Shown here: positions 33,660 through 43,911 of the stretch, piece after piece
Layout: every line of letters begins with the position of its first letter
Position numbering within the stretch: the stretch's first letter is position 1
Source: Drosophila persimilis
Lineage: Eukaryota; Arthropoda; Insecta; Diptera; Drosophilidae
Length of the DNA: 64,000 nucleotides
Reading direction: 5' to 3'
NCBI RefSeq assembly: GCF_003286085.1
Contig: NW_020825298.1
Span: 3,472,001 to 3,536,000 of the forward strand
Made by a program: the position numbers and the translations under genes
Notes under the pieces: generated by a model
Told to the model about the DNA's origin: nothing
Databases searched by the model: none
The model's input: the letters and a program-made list of their open reading frames with translations, nothing else

Positions 33660-36600
33660 TAATCACTACCTAATTGCACCTATTAACATACATATATGTA
33701 TATCTATATATAGATATATAAAGAAGAAGAAGAAATTATTTGATATATGCAAGAATATTTACAAGCATACATATACTTACGCATATTTGAATGTCTAGGT
33801 GTTAAGCATTGGATTCAATTACGGGGCATTTTACTTACAACTTTATTAACCACTTACTCTATTCGATATTTGATATTCGATGTGCTTGATCAAAAAACCC
33901 AGCTGAAAACAATCGAGCTAAATGGTATACATATGCCGCTAACAACAAGCCCCAAAACCATACACCCACACTGTACACTGTACACTGTACGTCACGGCAA
34001 CACACAAAACACTTATCCCCCAAAAACACTGAACACTGACCCACAAACACGGAACACAACATACAGTCGAAACATACATACATATACCAGAAACATATAT
34101 ATACCTCCATATCCACGTGGATGTGGAGGAATGGAATGCAAAATTCGTACCTAACAAAGATCTATTTACAAAACAAACATGACGCAACAACATATTGATG
34201 TGTATGACAATTAATTATACAATGTTATATACTTACACTTACAAATATATATGTATACAATATATATTATATATTATTATTCATATACAATACGGTGAAT
34301 GTCATTGTCTATCTAGCCAACTAATGAGTGTCTAATTGAATTGAATTACAAATTATAAATTAAATTGAATTGTATTGTATTGATTATTGTTTTACCACAC
34401 CATGTGCAATGTATCAAGTACGTATATAAAGAGAATTATCAGTTTAAGAACGCTTCACTCTTTACCCCTCACACAGTTGAATGTACGTATCTATATATAC
34501 AACACATATATATATATAATTATCCAACAGATATATGTACGATAATGTAACAAGTCGAGTAGGCACCGAGGAGCCCGGCGCCTCGTCTCCCGCTCCCACT
34601 CCCACTCCGTTTGGCGGACCAGTTTTCAATTCATGATATGATCTACTCTCATCAACTGGGGCAGCTAGAAGCTGGGCCGCAGATGGGGTGGTGTGGGGTG
34701 GCGACTCGCCGGGGCCTTGGGTGCGGTTAGGGAGTATGTGCCACATAACAAGCTTTTTGAAGACAGCAAGAAACCGTTAAGCCATTGGATTCCGCAACAA
34801 ACTGATAAAAAAAAAAAAAAGAAAAAAACTAAAAAAAAAAATACAACAAAATTAAGAAACTTCTACTCGTATCATCACAAGAAACTCCCCACTCAGGCAT
34901 GACCTTTGAACGATTCAAACGGACAAACAGTAAACGAACTAAGAGAATATATAACTGCTGCGACACACGGTATTATGCGGTCGATCAGCTGCATGACACG
35001 CTACACGAAACACCCCCAGGAATGGCCACAAAGATACAAGAAACCGGACCGATCAAATCAGACACAAATATCCGACTACGAGGCAAACGATCAGAAAAAA
35101 AATCACAAAAAAGACCAAAAAAATATACGAGTAAAACCAGCAGGAGATCCCGAAGAAGATACGCTGTTTAATGCAAATGCTGCGAATAAGCAACAGAAAA
35201 AATATTCAAAAAAATTATCGACTATCGATTAAATAAGAAAGTACCGTAATTAAAGAGTTTTATGTAGAAGTTGAACTAAAAAACTAAATGAAAAACGCGT
35301 TACAGTAGTTCCATGTACTAATTCAAGATAAGAAACAGAAACAAAACATTTCAACTAACTTTAAGCGAGAAGCAAAAGCAAAAACCAAAAATAACAGAGT
35401 TAAAGTTATAGTATATACAAGAATTATTATCTCGACGCAAACGTTTTTGTTGTTTACATATATCCTTTGTTTGAACTAAAACTAAAACTAGAACACAACT
35501 GACACTACACTACAAAATAAAAGCAAATGAGAAATCAATATTACAATAACTGTGGCAAGTCCGAACAACATCCAAGGGCTTGCAAAAGGCAAAATTATTA
35601 ACGTGGTAGAAAAACAAAACAAAATATGACGAGATGTTGGGAGGAGAAATTATTACATTACAGATTACTGTTTTAGAGAAAAATATTTAGTAGTGAGTTT
35701 TTCGATTGATTTACGAGTACTTGAAGCAACGTTTTTTCAGAGTTAATTAAAATACGATACGACAATTTCAATTTAAAACGTCTTCGATGAATCAAATTAA
35801 ATAAGTGTACTAAAACTTATCGTATTGTAGTCGAACACACGTAACGACAAAATTATTGATGTATATTTTAACATAACCATAAACATAACCATAATCTAAA
35901 TATGTATTATCTTAAAGAAGGAAAACAGCAACCATGCGTAGAATATTGAACGGAACTTACACATAACACAAATAACAAATAACGTATAACATAATATAAT
36001 TGAAAAAAAAACAACACTAATGTTTAAACGGATTTCTCCATTAACTATATACATATATGTATAACATTATATCGATGTGTAGTATCAATATGCCCAATAT
36101 ATAGGGCTTGTCTACACACAAACCCAAACCCAACAACAAACATTCCAAATCGAATCATTACCCAAAACTAGTTTCATTGATGGTGTAACATAGATATACA
36201 AAAACATTAACCAACTAACTCACTAACTATATTCGATAAGACGAAGGATGCGGACGAACGTATAGCTGAGACATCTATAGCAGATATCAGCCGAAATGAT
36301 CTCCTCGTACAGAGGAGCACAAGTGTAGAAGCAAACAAACAAAAGAAACAAACAAAAGAAACAAACAATTAAGCCCCTGGAACTTGACCTTTTCTCGCCG
36401 CGGAGACAGAGTCGCTTTGTGGGCCACAGTAGAAAGATCTATAGGAAATGCGGGTGTTAGAGAATACAAACTTCAAACCAAACCAAACCATCGACCGACT
36501 GACCAGACGAACCCCAGAACGACAAACAGAAAATGGTTCGAGTTCCTAAACAAACGTAACCCAGACCCACAACAGCCGAACGGACGCCAGACCCAGGACC

Positions 36601-37025
36601 ACGACAACGACAAGGACCAGGACCAGGACCAGGACAAGGACAAGGACCAGGACGGGCTGTAAATACGCACATCTTCGGACTCCGGACCGGCAGATACGGA
36701 CGGACTACGACTACAACTCCGACTACGACTACGGTATAGATATACTGAAACGGAGCGCGACTCTTCGGACCGAATCGGACAGATCTTAGTCTTAGGCCTA
36801 CACAATGAGATTCTACTCGTCAAACGGGATAGCTAATGGGGATTACGGGGTGAGTGGCAACAGCCCGGCCTGTTCTCCGCCGGAAGGAAAGATCAGGTAA
36901 CGAACCAGGGGACTATTTGATAGCTTAGGCGGGAAGAGATACAGGACATTTAACATGACCGAAAGTACTTGCTAACTTGCCCACAAAAAAATGAGCGCAA
37001 TTCTCTTAAAATCTCGATGTGCTTA

Positions 37026-37045
37026 ATATATATATATATATATAT
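37026..37045. repeat. TA microsatellite
   Basis: Ten TA units. Similar TA/CATATA tracts occur at 37866-37900. Confidence 0.85.
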
Positions 37046-38456
37046 TTACATATATTTTAAATCAGTTTGAGTTTGGTTAAAACGGAAGATAATATACAAA
37101 TACAAATAAATACAAAATACAAAACACACAGAGGGCAACATTCGATCATAGCCGCCGATATCTCCAGCATATATATGGGATCATTGAGATCAGCATGCGT
37201 ATAAGGCATGTTAAGCGATCCAACTAAATTAATTACCTACAAAAAAGACAAAAGAAGAGCAGGCTTTCATACATTTTTGGAAACACAACTAAACCAAAAG
37301 TGACAAAATATCTGATTAAGAGGGGCGATTAGCAGATAAGTGAAACATTTAACAATATCGATGTGTATACAATATGCTACAAACAAATATAGATATATAT
37401 TCCGCAAAGTACATATATACTTAAAAATATATACCTACATATATTATCCATTTAGCCACTTGGCAATGATTGTGTTATTAAGCAAAACAAGAACAAAAGA
37501 AAAGCAAAGAAAGCAAAAAATACAATTGAGAAAATGCAACAAAAAAATGGTAAAATCCAGCAAAAAATTATGCTGGCTGAGGCCACTAAAATTAACATTA
37601 ACTAAAACTGATGACATGATAAAATGATAAATTATATATACATACATATATATACTATAATACACACGAAAACGAAACAAAACACAACCCAAAAACATCC
37701 AAAACACACACAAGACAAGAGATCACACAATTCCATGACATGGAGCATACCTATTAAAGGTTTTTTGTGCAAAACTACATAATTAAACTATGCAATTTAA
37801 GTGTTTTAAACATAAACAAAAAACATATTATATGCAATTATTTATGAGAATTATATAACCGATATACATATATATATATATATGTATACATATATATATT
37901 TAAAGTACATATATTGATGCTATTAACCACTCTAAATTTATTGGGAGAACACACGGAACGATGACAAAACAAACAAAAAATGGTAAGAAGAAACCCCCAA
38001 AACAATACGAATGTATGTACATAGCGCCATTGTGTAATATGCGCTACAAATACAAATAAAAACTATGAACTAAAAGAAAAGAAAAGATGAATTTCGAATG
38101 TAAAACCATATATACAGATATATGAACCTATATAATGTGCTGCATGTGTAAATGATATAAATGTAAAGTAAACGATACCTACCCCACACAGAACAGAACA
38201 GAGCAAAACAACAGCAACGCTGAAGCTGATCTGTGGAAGGTACCGAGATGCAGAACAGACCCGGTAATAATTACGATTACTATTATAATAAAAAGCAAAC
38301 AAAATAATAAAGAGACCCTCTTAAGAAACTACAAACAACAAACCCCGACAAGCCCGATGATCACAAAATCGAAGTCCATACAATGATATTTTGGTAACAT
38401 TCCCCATTTCACTCACTGTGGAAGAAACCATAGTCTGTTTGTCTATTTAAGAGAAC

Positions 38457-38462
38457 AATAAA
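38457..38462 (+). terminator. candidate distal poly(A) signal
   Basis: AATAAA in AGAACAATAAATTCGG. It is one of several candidates for the end of the IA-2 transcript; the choice rests only on its being the last canonical signal before the repeat region. Confidence 0.25.
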
Positions 38463-39312
38463 TTCGGGCGCTGCGGGCGCTCTAATTGAATATTTTTCCA
38501 AAACACACACAAAACGCACAGCAGCAGTAGCTGGCTCTAACAAATCACTGTAACAAAACACCACTTACCGCCTACACTACAGGGCCCCTGAAAAGGTATT
38601 GTAATACTTAATAATAATCTGTAGAGTTGAATAGCGCAATGCAATGCGAAATACTGATAATATCATACCCTGATAACCTGATAACCTGATAGCCTTTACC
38701 ATAGTCCACCTAGAATACTTAGCACACTTGCACGCGCCCAAACTCGATTCCCACGATGTGCATGCTTACATAGAGACGTTTCTCAATTTTCTATTTTATT
38801 TGCCTACTAATTTTTACATTGTCCAATAGTCGCATGCATGCCTACACACCAACCACACTGAACTCTGGGCGACTCAAAAATCTCCCAAATCACACGTATC
38901 CACAAAATGAACACATCAGAACGGTATAGAAAATATGTGGCTTTGACCCCATATCCCCCACATATATAAGCTATACTACTCGTAATGATAATTGTAAATT
39001 GCAAAAAAAAAAAAGCAAAACTGCTCTGCAGGAAAAGCCAACACAAATCTTCGCAGGAAGGATCCAGATCTATAAAAGTGCTCAGCGCCTGATAGGCAAG
39101 TACGGCGACACTAATTTAATAAGATTATAATCACACACGCAGATGCTTTTGAGCTAATTAGCTCATGCAAAAACACATGCTAACTAACTATATACTAACC
39201 TAACATATATAGATAAATGCGAATGCAAAAAGCTACTTATGTTATTTGTTGGTTAGTTGCGAAAACAGCTCTTTTTCGGCCCACAAGTGGTGAAAATGAC
39301 TCTATAGACAGG

Positions 39313-39640
39313 GTGCACGCGGTTATTGCAGAGAATCTTCTCTTGAGCGATCCACAGAAAGTGCACACGGTAAGCATATATTTTTCGATCTCATAGAGAC
39401 GCAGAAAATATTAACCAGTACATACTCTTAAACAATACAATAACGTTAACCAATAGAATAGTGCACGCGGCTTATTTCAGTAGTTTCTTTTTATTAGCGA
39501 TCCGATCCATAAAAGCGCATCAAATAATAGAGACAAACCATATGACCTTAACCAATCGAAATACATATAAAAAGGTAGAAGTAAATGTGCACGCGGTTTT
39601 TTCAGGCTAGAGAATTACGTGAAAGTGCACTAGTAAGCAG
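39313..39640 (+). repeat. tandem repeat with exon-like modules
   Basis: GTGCACGCGG recurs at 39313, 39461 and 39587 (spacing 148 and 126 bp). Each copy is followed by a T-rich stretch ending CAG. Copies 1 and 2 then share AGCGATCC, and copies 1 and 3 share AAAGTGCAC followed by GTAAGC or AGTAAGC. Each unit therefore has acceptor-like and donor-like ends around a short block. Confidence 0.6.
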
Positions 39641-39778
39641 TTCGCTTCGGTCTGAGAACAGACTCTTAAAATATCCACAATATTTAAACATATAACCACA
39701 AGAATTTATTCAGAATCTAATCAATTTATTCAATATTATACATACTCAAATATATAATTAACATGTTTGCAAGCATTA

Positions 39779-39886
39779 ACAAAAAAATCGTAAAAAAATT
39801 ATAAAAGTAGAAAGAAAAAAACGTACAAAAAAATTATAAAAGTAGTGAGAAAAAAAACGTAAAAAAATGATTAAAGTAGAGAAAAC
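39779..39886 (+). repeat. A-rich tandem repeat, about 36-bp unit
   Basis: Three imperfect units of AAAAAAATTATAAAAGTAG plus GAAAAAAACGT. Confidence 0.7.
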
Positions 39887-40355
39887 TCAATTAACGAGAG
39901 TTTTATTTGATGCAAGAAAGAGAGGAGTGTTAACTGAAAATTTCCAATTAAATATAATGCACCTTTTTTGTTCAGTCAGTTTTCGGTCTACCGAACGAAC
40001 CTACCCCAAGAACAACAAGACCCAGAGACCCACAGACCCAGAACCAGACCAACACCTTCGTAGAACTAGTATTAGTAGTAGCACCATTTTTTTCGCTTAG
40101 CTAAACTTCAACCCTCTTTGCGCCTGCCTTTTCCGCCTTTTCTTTTGCAGTATTTTTTGTCAACGCGCCACCCATTGCGGCGAGGTAGAAGAGTGGAGAG
40201 GGGAGGGAGGAACACCTAGAATAAAATCGGGGAACAGCCAATTTTATACGCCAGCTGCCGGCCGGCAGACCGGAGGTGGTTCGGTTTGGTGGTTCGGTGG
40301 CGTGTGTATACTGTGGGTACTGTGTGTGTGCCTCGCGTTTCGATTTCGATTTCAT

Positions 40356-40673
40356 TCACTTTTTGGCACACACCACATCATCGTCGGTCTGGCTGTTTCT
40401 GTTCGCCTGGTAGAGATGTCGGAACATTTCTTTGAAATGCCGAAATGAAAGGCAAAAAGCCGCCGTGCAAACGCTTTGATGATTTTCCGCATGCCGACAC
40501 TTCCACCACCACTCGGTGCCACTGCTGCTGCCACTTCCTCCATAGTCAGACAGCCAGGCCAGGCCAGCCAGCACAGCCAGCCAGCCAGCATTGACGATGA
40601 CGACAAGGAACGGGAACGCTTTGATGACGCTCTTCTGACCGCTGGATGATGATGTTTGCTGGTGTTTGGCCAT
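40356..40673 (-). CDS. possible 105-residue membrane protein
   Basis: The minus-strand frame starts MAKHQQTSSSSGQKSVIK at an ATG in good context (TCCATGG). It has one hydrophobic span (PFLVVIVNAGWLAVLAGLAW), then a Gly/Ser-rich stretch and a Cys-containing tail. I recognise no family and see no introns or clear poly(A) signal. An in-frame ATG three codons upstream also exists. It could be a chance frame. Confidence 0.22.
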   Translation of the reverse strand: MAKHQQTSSSSGQKSVIKAFPFLVVIVNAGWLAVLAGLAWLSDYGGSGSSSGTEWWWKCRHAENHQSVCTAAFCLSFRHFKEMFRHLYQANRNSQTDDDVVCAKK

Positions 40674-40682
40674 GGAAGGCAT

Positions 40683-41616
40683 ATCAATTTAGGGGAGTGG
40701 CATGCGTGACGCTTAACCGAACGAGATTATAGACTCGACGTCGACTCTTCTTCTCTGTTCCTGTTTTTGCCACTCAGGCGGCTGGGGCTGAGGCAGGGAC
40801 TCTACTCTGGCAAAACCGCAGGCGCGGCACTCTCTTTGTTGTTCCAAGCGCTGGCTGATGGCTGCTGGCTGCTGGCTGGGCGTTGCCTAACAGTAACAGG
40901 AGCAGGAGCCGCAGCAGGAATAGCTTTCTGTTTTCTCTGTTGCATTCATATATCCATTAGAGGCATCAGCATCAGCACCGGCACCGGCACAGGCACCTCC
41001 TTGCGTAGCCTGGGGCATGCAGCATTCGGTAATTTGATTATAAATGTTGGCTACACATAACAGCATTGTGGGAGGCTTTACCATTGACTCCTCAATAAGC
41101 TGGGGAGTAGGACAAGTGCTTTTTAGGATTCATCAAAGCCTACCCAAAGGTGTGGTGGGGAAGAAATTGAAGAACTACAATATCGAAAATGTGCATAGTC
41201 GTCTGAATACGGTGATGGGGTGTTCAAAAATATAATTATATTTGTAGTGGTTTTTGGGTTAATATGATACATTTTGAATATGCAAAATAATTTGTGATTT
41301 TAATTATTAAAATCAGGAAAACCTCCCATTTTGAATATTTATTATTGTTCAAGTTTTGAAATGTTTTATCCTTGTTATCTTAGAATAAAGGTCTGTTAGC
41401 CTATTTGCTGATGTGTTAAGTTCATATTTACAAATATGATGTATGATACGCATTTAGGTATATGTATTTAGGTTCTCCCGTTTTCGCAAATGTTGTCCAC
41501 CGATATGCTTCATTTTCTTATCGATTCTGACAAACAAAAACAGCTGTAAACAGCTTTGTAATGGTCAAGTTTTCAGATTTTTGAAGACATTTCGTATCGA
41601 AAAATACACTTTCAAA
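40683..41616. other. non-coding stretch
   Basis: No supported gene. It holds GCACCGGCACCGGCAC-type short repeats near 40973-40996 and a second DRE-like TATCGATT at about 41518. Confidence 0.6.
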
Positions 41617-41855
41617 ATGATTTTGGAGAAAGTTAAGCCCCATCTGCGTATTACCTCAACATTAGGCACATAGAGATCATAGCCATTGATGCCAGTCACC
41701 CCGGTTTCTGCCCGGACTCCTTCTTTTGGGAGCGATCCTCCGCTAGAGAATATCTGTCCTGGACCATCGATGGACTTCATTTGGCTGATTCGGGCTACAC
41801 TCTAGATAGTTTTGTGCTGACTCCCTACAAATATAATAATAACTCCCTTAAATAA
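41617..41855 (+). pseudogene. frame-shifted relic, SGNH-esterase-like end
   Basis: From ATG 41617 (context TCAAAATGATT) the frame reads MILEKVKPHLR and then stops at TAG 41671. Another frame, from about 41649, reads YYLNIRHIEIIAIDASHPGF and continues with CPDSFFWERSS, DGLHLADSGY and TLDSFVLTPY to TAA 41853. The two parts join if one base is missing near 41648. DGLHLADSGY resembles the DxxH block of SGNH hydrolases, and the well-formed protein composition argues against chance. Only a C-terminal portion is present, so this is probably a truncated, shifted copy. A short live gene or an assembly error is the alternative. The family call is tentative. Confidence 0.4.
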
Positions 41856-41961
41856 TTGACAGCACTGAAAAAGTCGTACAAAATTGAACATCTCTTCTTC
41901 AAATCAAAAATGAACCGCCAAAACCAGTTTCATGGCGGCCAGCTCGTGTCAGACATCGGTA

Positions 41962-41969
41962 TATCGATA
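41962..41969. promoter_or_regulatory. DRE element
   Basis: TATCGATA, a perfect 8-bp DRE core known to bind DREF at fly housekeeping promoters. A transcription start probably lies within the next 100 bp on the plus strand. Confidence 0.55.
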
Positions 41970-42578
41970 GAAATTTACTCAGAGTTGTAGCATATTTTTG
42001 GGAGTAAATATAAAAATCAAGTAAAAAGCTTTGAAAAAGTCAGCGCGATTCGGCGTGCAGTGCTGGAAAACAAAAAGTAACAAGACAATTTCAAAACTTG
42101 CGCGCGTGAATCTGCCTGATCAAGACCAATTCCACTTTGACGAGCAGCTCCAGCGGTGTTGACCGCCTATGTCTTCAAGGCTCAGGAAATTTTCCATATA
42201 TGTATGCACACAATTGTCCCCTCAGAATCCGTGTCGTGATAGGCGTCATATGAGTAGCCGAAAACTCGCGGGTGCTAAAAAATTAATTCTCAAAATTGAA
42301 TAAATTACGCGAATTACGTAACAGGCGAACAGAAATGGCAGCAGAAACAGAAGCATTTTGTGGCAGCTGAGAAAACCGCTTAGGAAAACTCACTCGCTCG
42401 TTCTCACACACAGACACGTTCACCCCGGGAAATGCTTTTCCTCCAAAAAGTCAAAAGTATTAACAAGTACGTGAAAGAAGCAGCAAGCAGCAGCAGCAGC
42501 AGCCGGCGTGCCACTTGAGCAGATAAAGAGAGCAGAGCACTAGGGAAACACACAGGGAACAGGGTGAGAGAGGAGAGT

Positions 42579-42597
42579 GAGAGAGAGAGAGAGAGAG
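42579..42597. repeat. GA microsatellite
   Basis: Nine GA units. An AGCCAG repeat follows at 42746-42770. Confidence 0.85.
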
Positions 42598-43072
42598 GTA
42601 GAGGTGGAGGGAAGGAGCTATAAAACATTTTTCATTGCCGCATAAGGCGAGGGGTGGCTTCTTGAGGGGGTTGCAAATGGATGTCGCACTATCGGGAAAT
42701 GTTCAGACGGAGAACCAGAAAGAGAGAGAGAAAGAGCCGGAGCTAGAGCCAGAGCCAGAGCCAGAGCCAGTAAGGGGGATGTGATGCCTGCCAGGCGACG
42801 GCGATGACGACAGCGGTGCTGTGGCGTGTGTGGAGAATCATCAAAGGTTACCGCTGCGGCTTTTCCGCCTTTGTGGCAAATCCTCAAAGGAATTTTCCGA
42901 TATTTGTAGCAGGCGACCAGCATGCAGCAGCAGGAAAACTTGACCAAAGAAAAACCAAACTCACACATACTGTCGACCCCGCCACATCGAATTTTCCGAC
43001 GTTTTCTTTTTTTCGTGTGTTCGTTTTCGTTTTTGCGCTTGGGGAGAAAATTCGCTTTTCATATGTGGCTGC

Positions 43073-43129
43073 CACACACACACACACACAAGCAGACAGA
43101 GAGAGAGAGATAAACAGACACACACACAC
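43073..43129. repeat. compound CA/GA/CA microsatellite
   Basis: A CA run (43073-43090), a GA run (about 43099-43110) and a second CA run (about 43118-43129). Confidence 0.85.
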
Positions 43130-43857
43130 GTGAGTTATCGATGGGATGCTGTCGGAGCCGAGGCGGAGAGGCAGATGGAGACGGCGTGCCGTCTGACGTC
43201 GATCCATTTGGCGAGCGAGAGCTTTTTCCAGTGACGCCATGAGCCCACTGCCCCCAGATATCGGGAATGGATGGGGGTCTGGTCCCAGGTATTAGATTAG
43301 GCAGCATTTTTACGAGCCGGCAAAAGCCTTCGGGCTGCTACCAAATTTGGCAGCCCATAAAAAAATCTCATTAATGTGGCAAACAAAAAAGGCCTGACAT
43401 AAACGCACAAATGCGCATAAACATTAAATTTGATGAAAAGAAAACATGCCAACACTAAATAATAAAAAACAGCGAGACCCAAAGACACTCAAAGACACAC
43501 ACAGAAACACTTGGACCCGCCATCCATCCGCATAAATTTAGCGAATCAATGAAATCGATTATCAGGCTTCATAATGATAGATTTTGAATTCGAATTGAAA
43601 GAGCTGTGTGAGTGGGTGAGGGAAGGCATCAATGGGAGAGGGAACCGGCCGATGAGTGTGCAATATTGAGTGTAATGTGTTTATTGTGGCGTGTGGCTGG
43701 GGATTAGGTATTCCCCACTGTGTTAAGGAGTTGCAAGTAATATGGGAGGGGGAATGTGGATAGGAGAGAGGGGGTCCGTTGGATATCATGCCTAATTGGT
43801 TGAAATGGCATCAATATCTATTGCTTAGTATATAGTAGATCCCACGATTCGATTACT

Positions 43858-43911
43858 GTCAAATCAGAAAATTCGGTTATTTTTCACGCTCACTCTTTGT
43901 TTGATTACTGA
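43858..43911 (+). repeat. dispersed repeat, copy B
   Basis: GAAAATTCGGTTATTTTTCA then CGCTCACTCTTTGTTTGATT matches 13001-13055 in the same orientation with scattered differences. Confidence 0.5.

Larger units (their letters stand above)
33198..38470 (+). other. probable long 3' UTR of IA-2
   Basis: More than 5 kb with no supported gene and a strong strand bias: the plus strand is rich in A and C and poor in G, as in long transcribed neural 3' UTRs. Candidate AATAAA signals occur at about 35516, 37105, 38054 and 38457. AT repeats and many TATATGTATA-type tracts occur. Continuity with IA-2 is inferred from composition and from the absence of another start, not shown. Confidence 0.5.
38471..40355. 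other. non-coding, repeat-bearing stretch
   Basis: AT-rich. It holds a three-unit CTGATAAC repeat (about 38670-38692), the exon-like repeat at 39313-39640 and an A-rich tandem repeat at 39779-39886. No gene is supported. Confidence 0.6.

Noticed and set aside
33747..34154. 135-codon plus-strand frame with a true ATG in the region after IA-2
   Set aside because: Composition follows the local A/C-rich bias (Thr, Asn, Ile, Tyr), with no domain and no intron; probably chance within the 3' UTR.
40767..41060. 97-codon plus-strand frame with hydrophobic runs
   Set aside because: It has no ATG at its start and is built from GCTGGCT and GGCACC repeats.
41926..42006. Short plus-strand frame MNRQNQFHGGQLV next to the DRE
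   Set aside because: It overlaps the DRE and probable start-site region and ends in AT-rich sequence; no support for translation.
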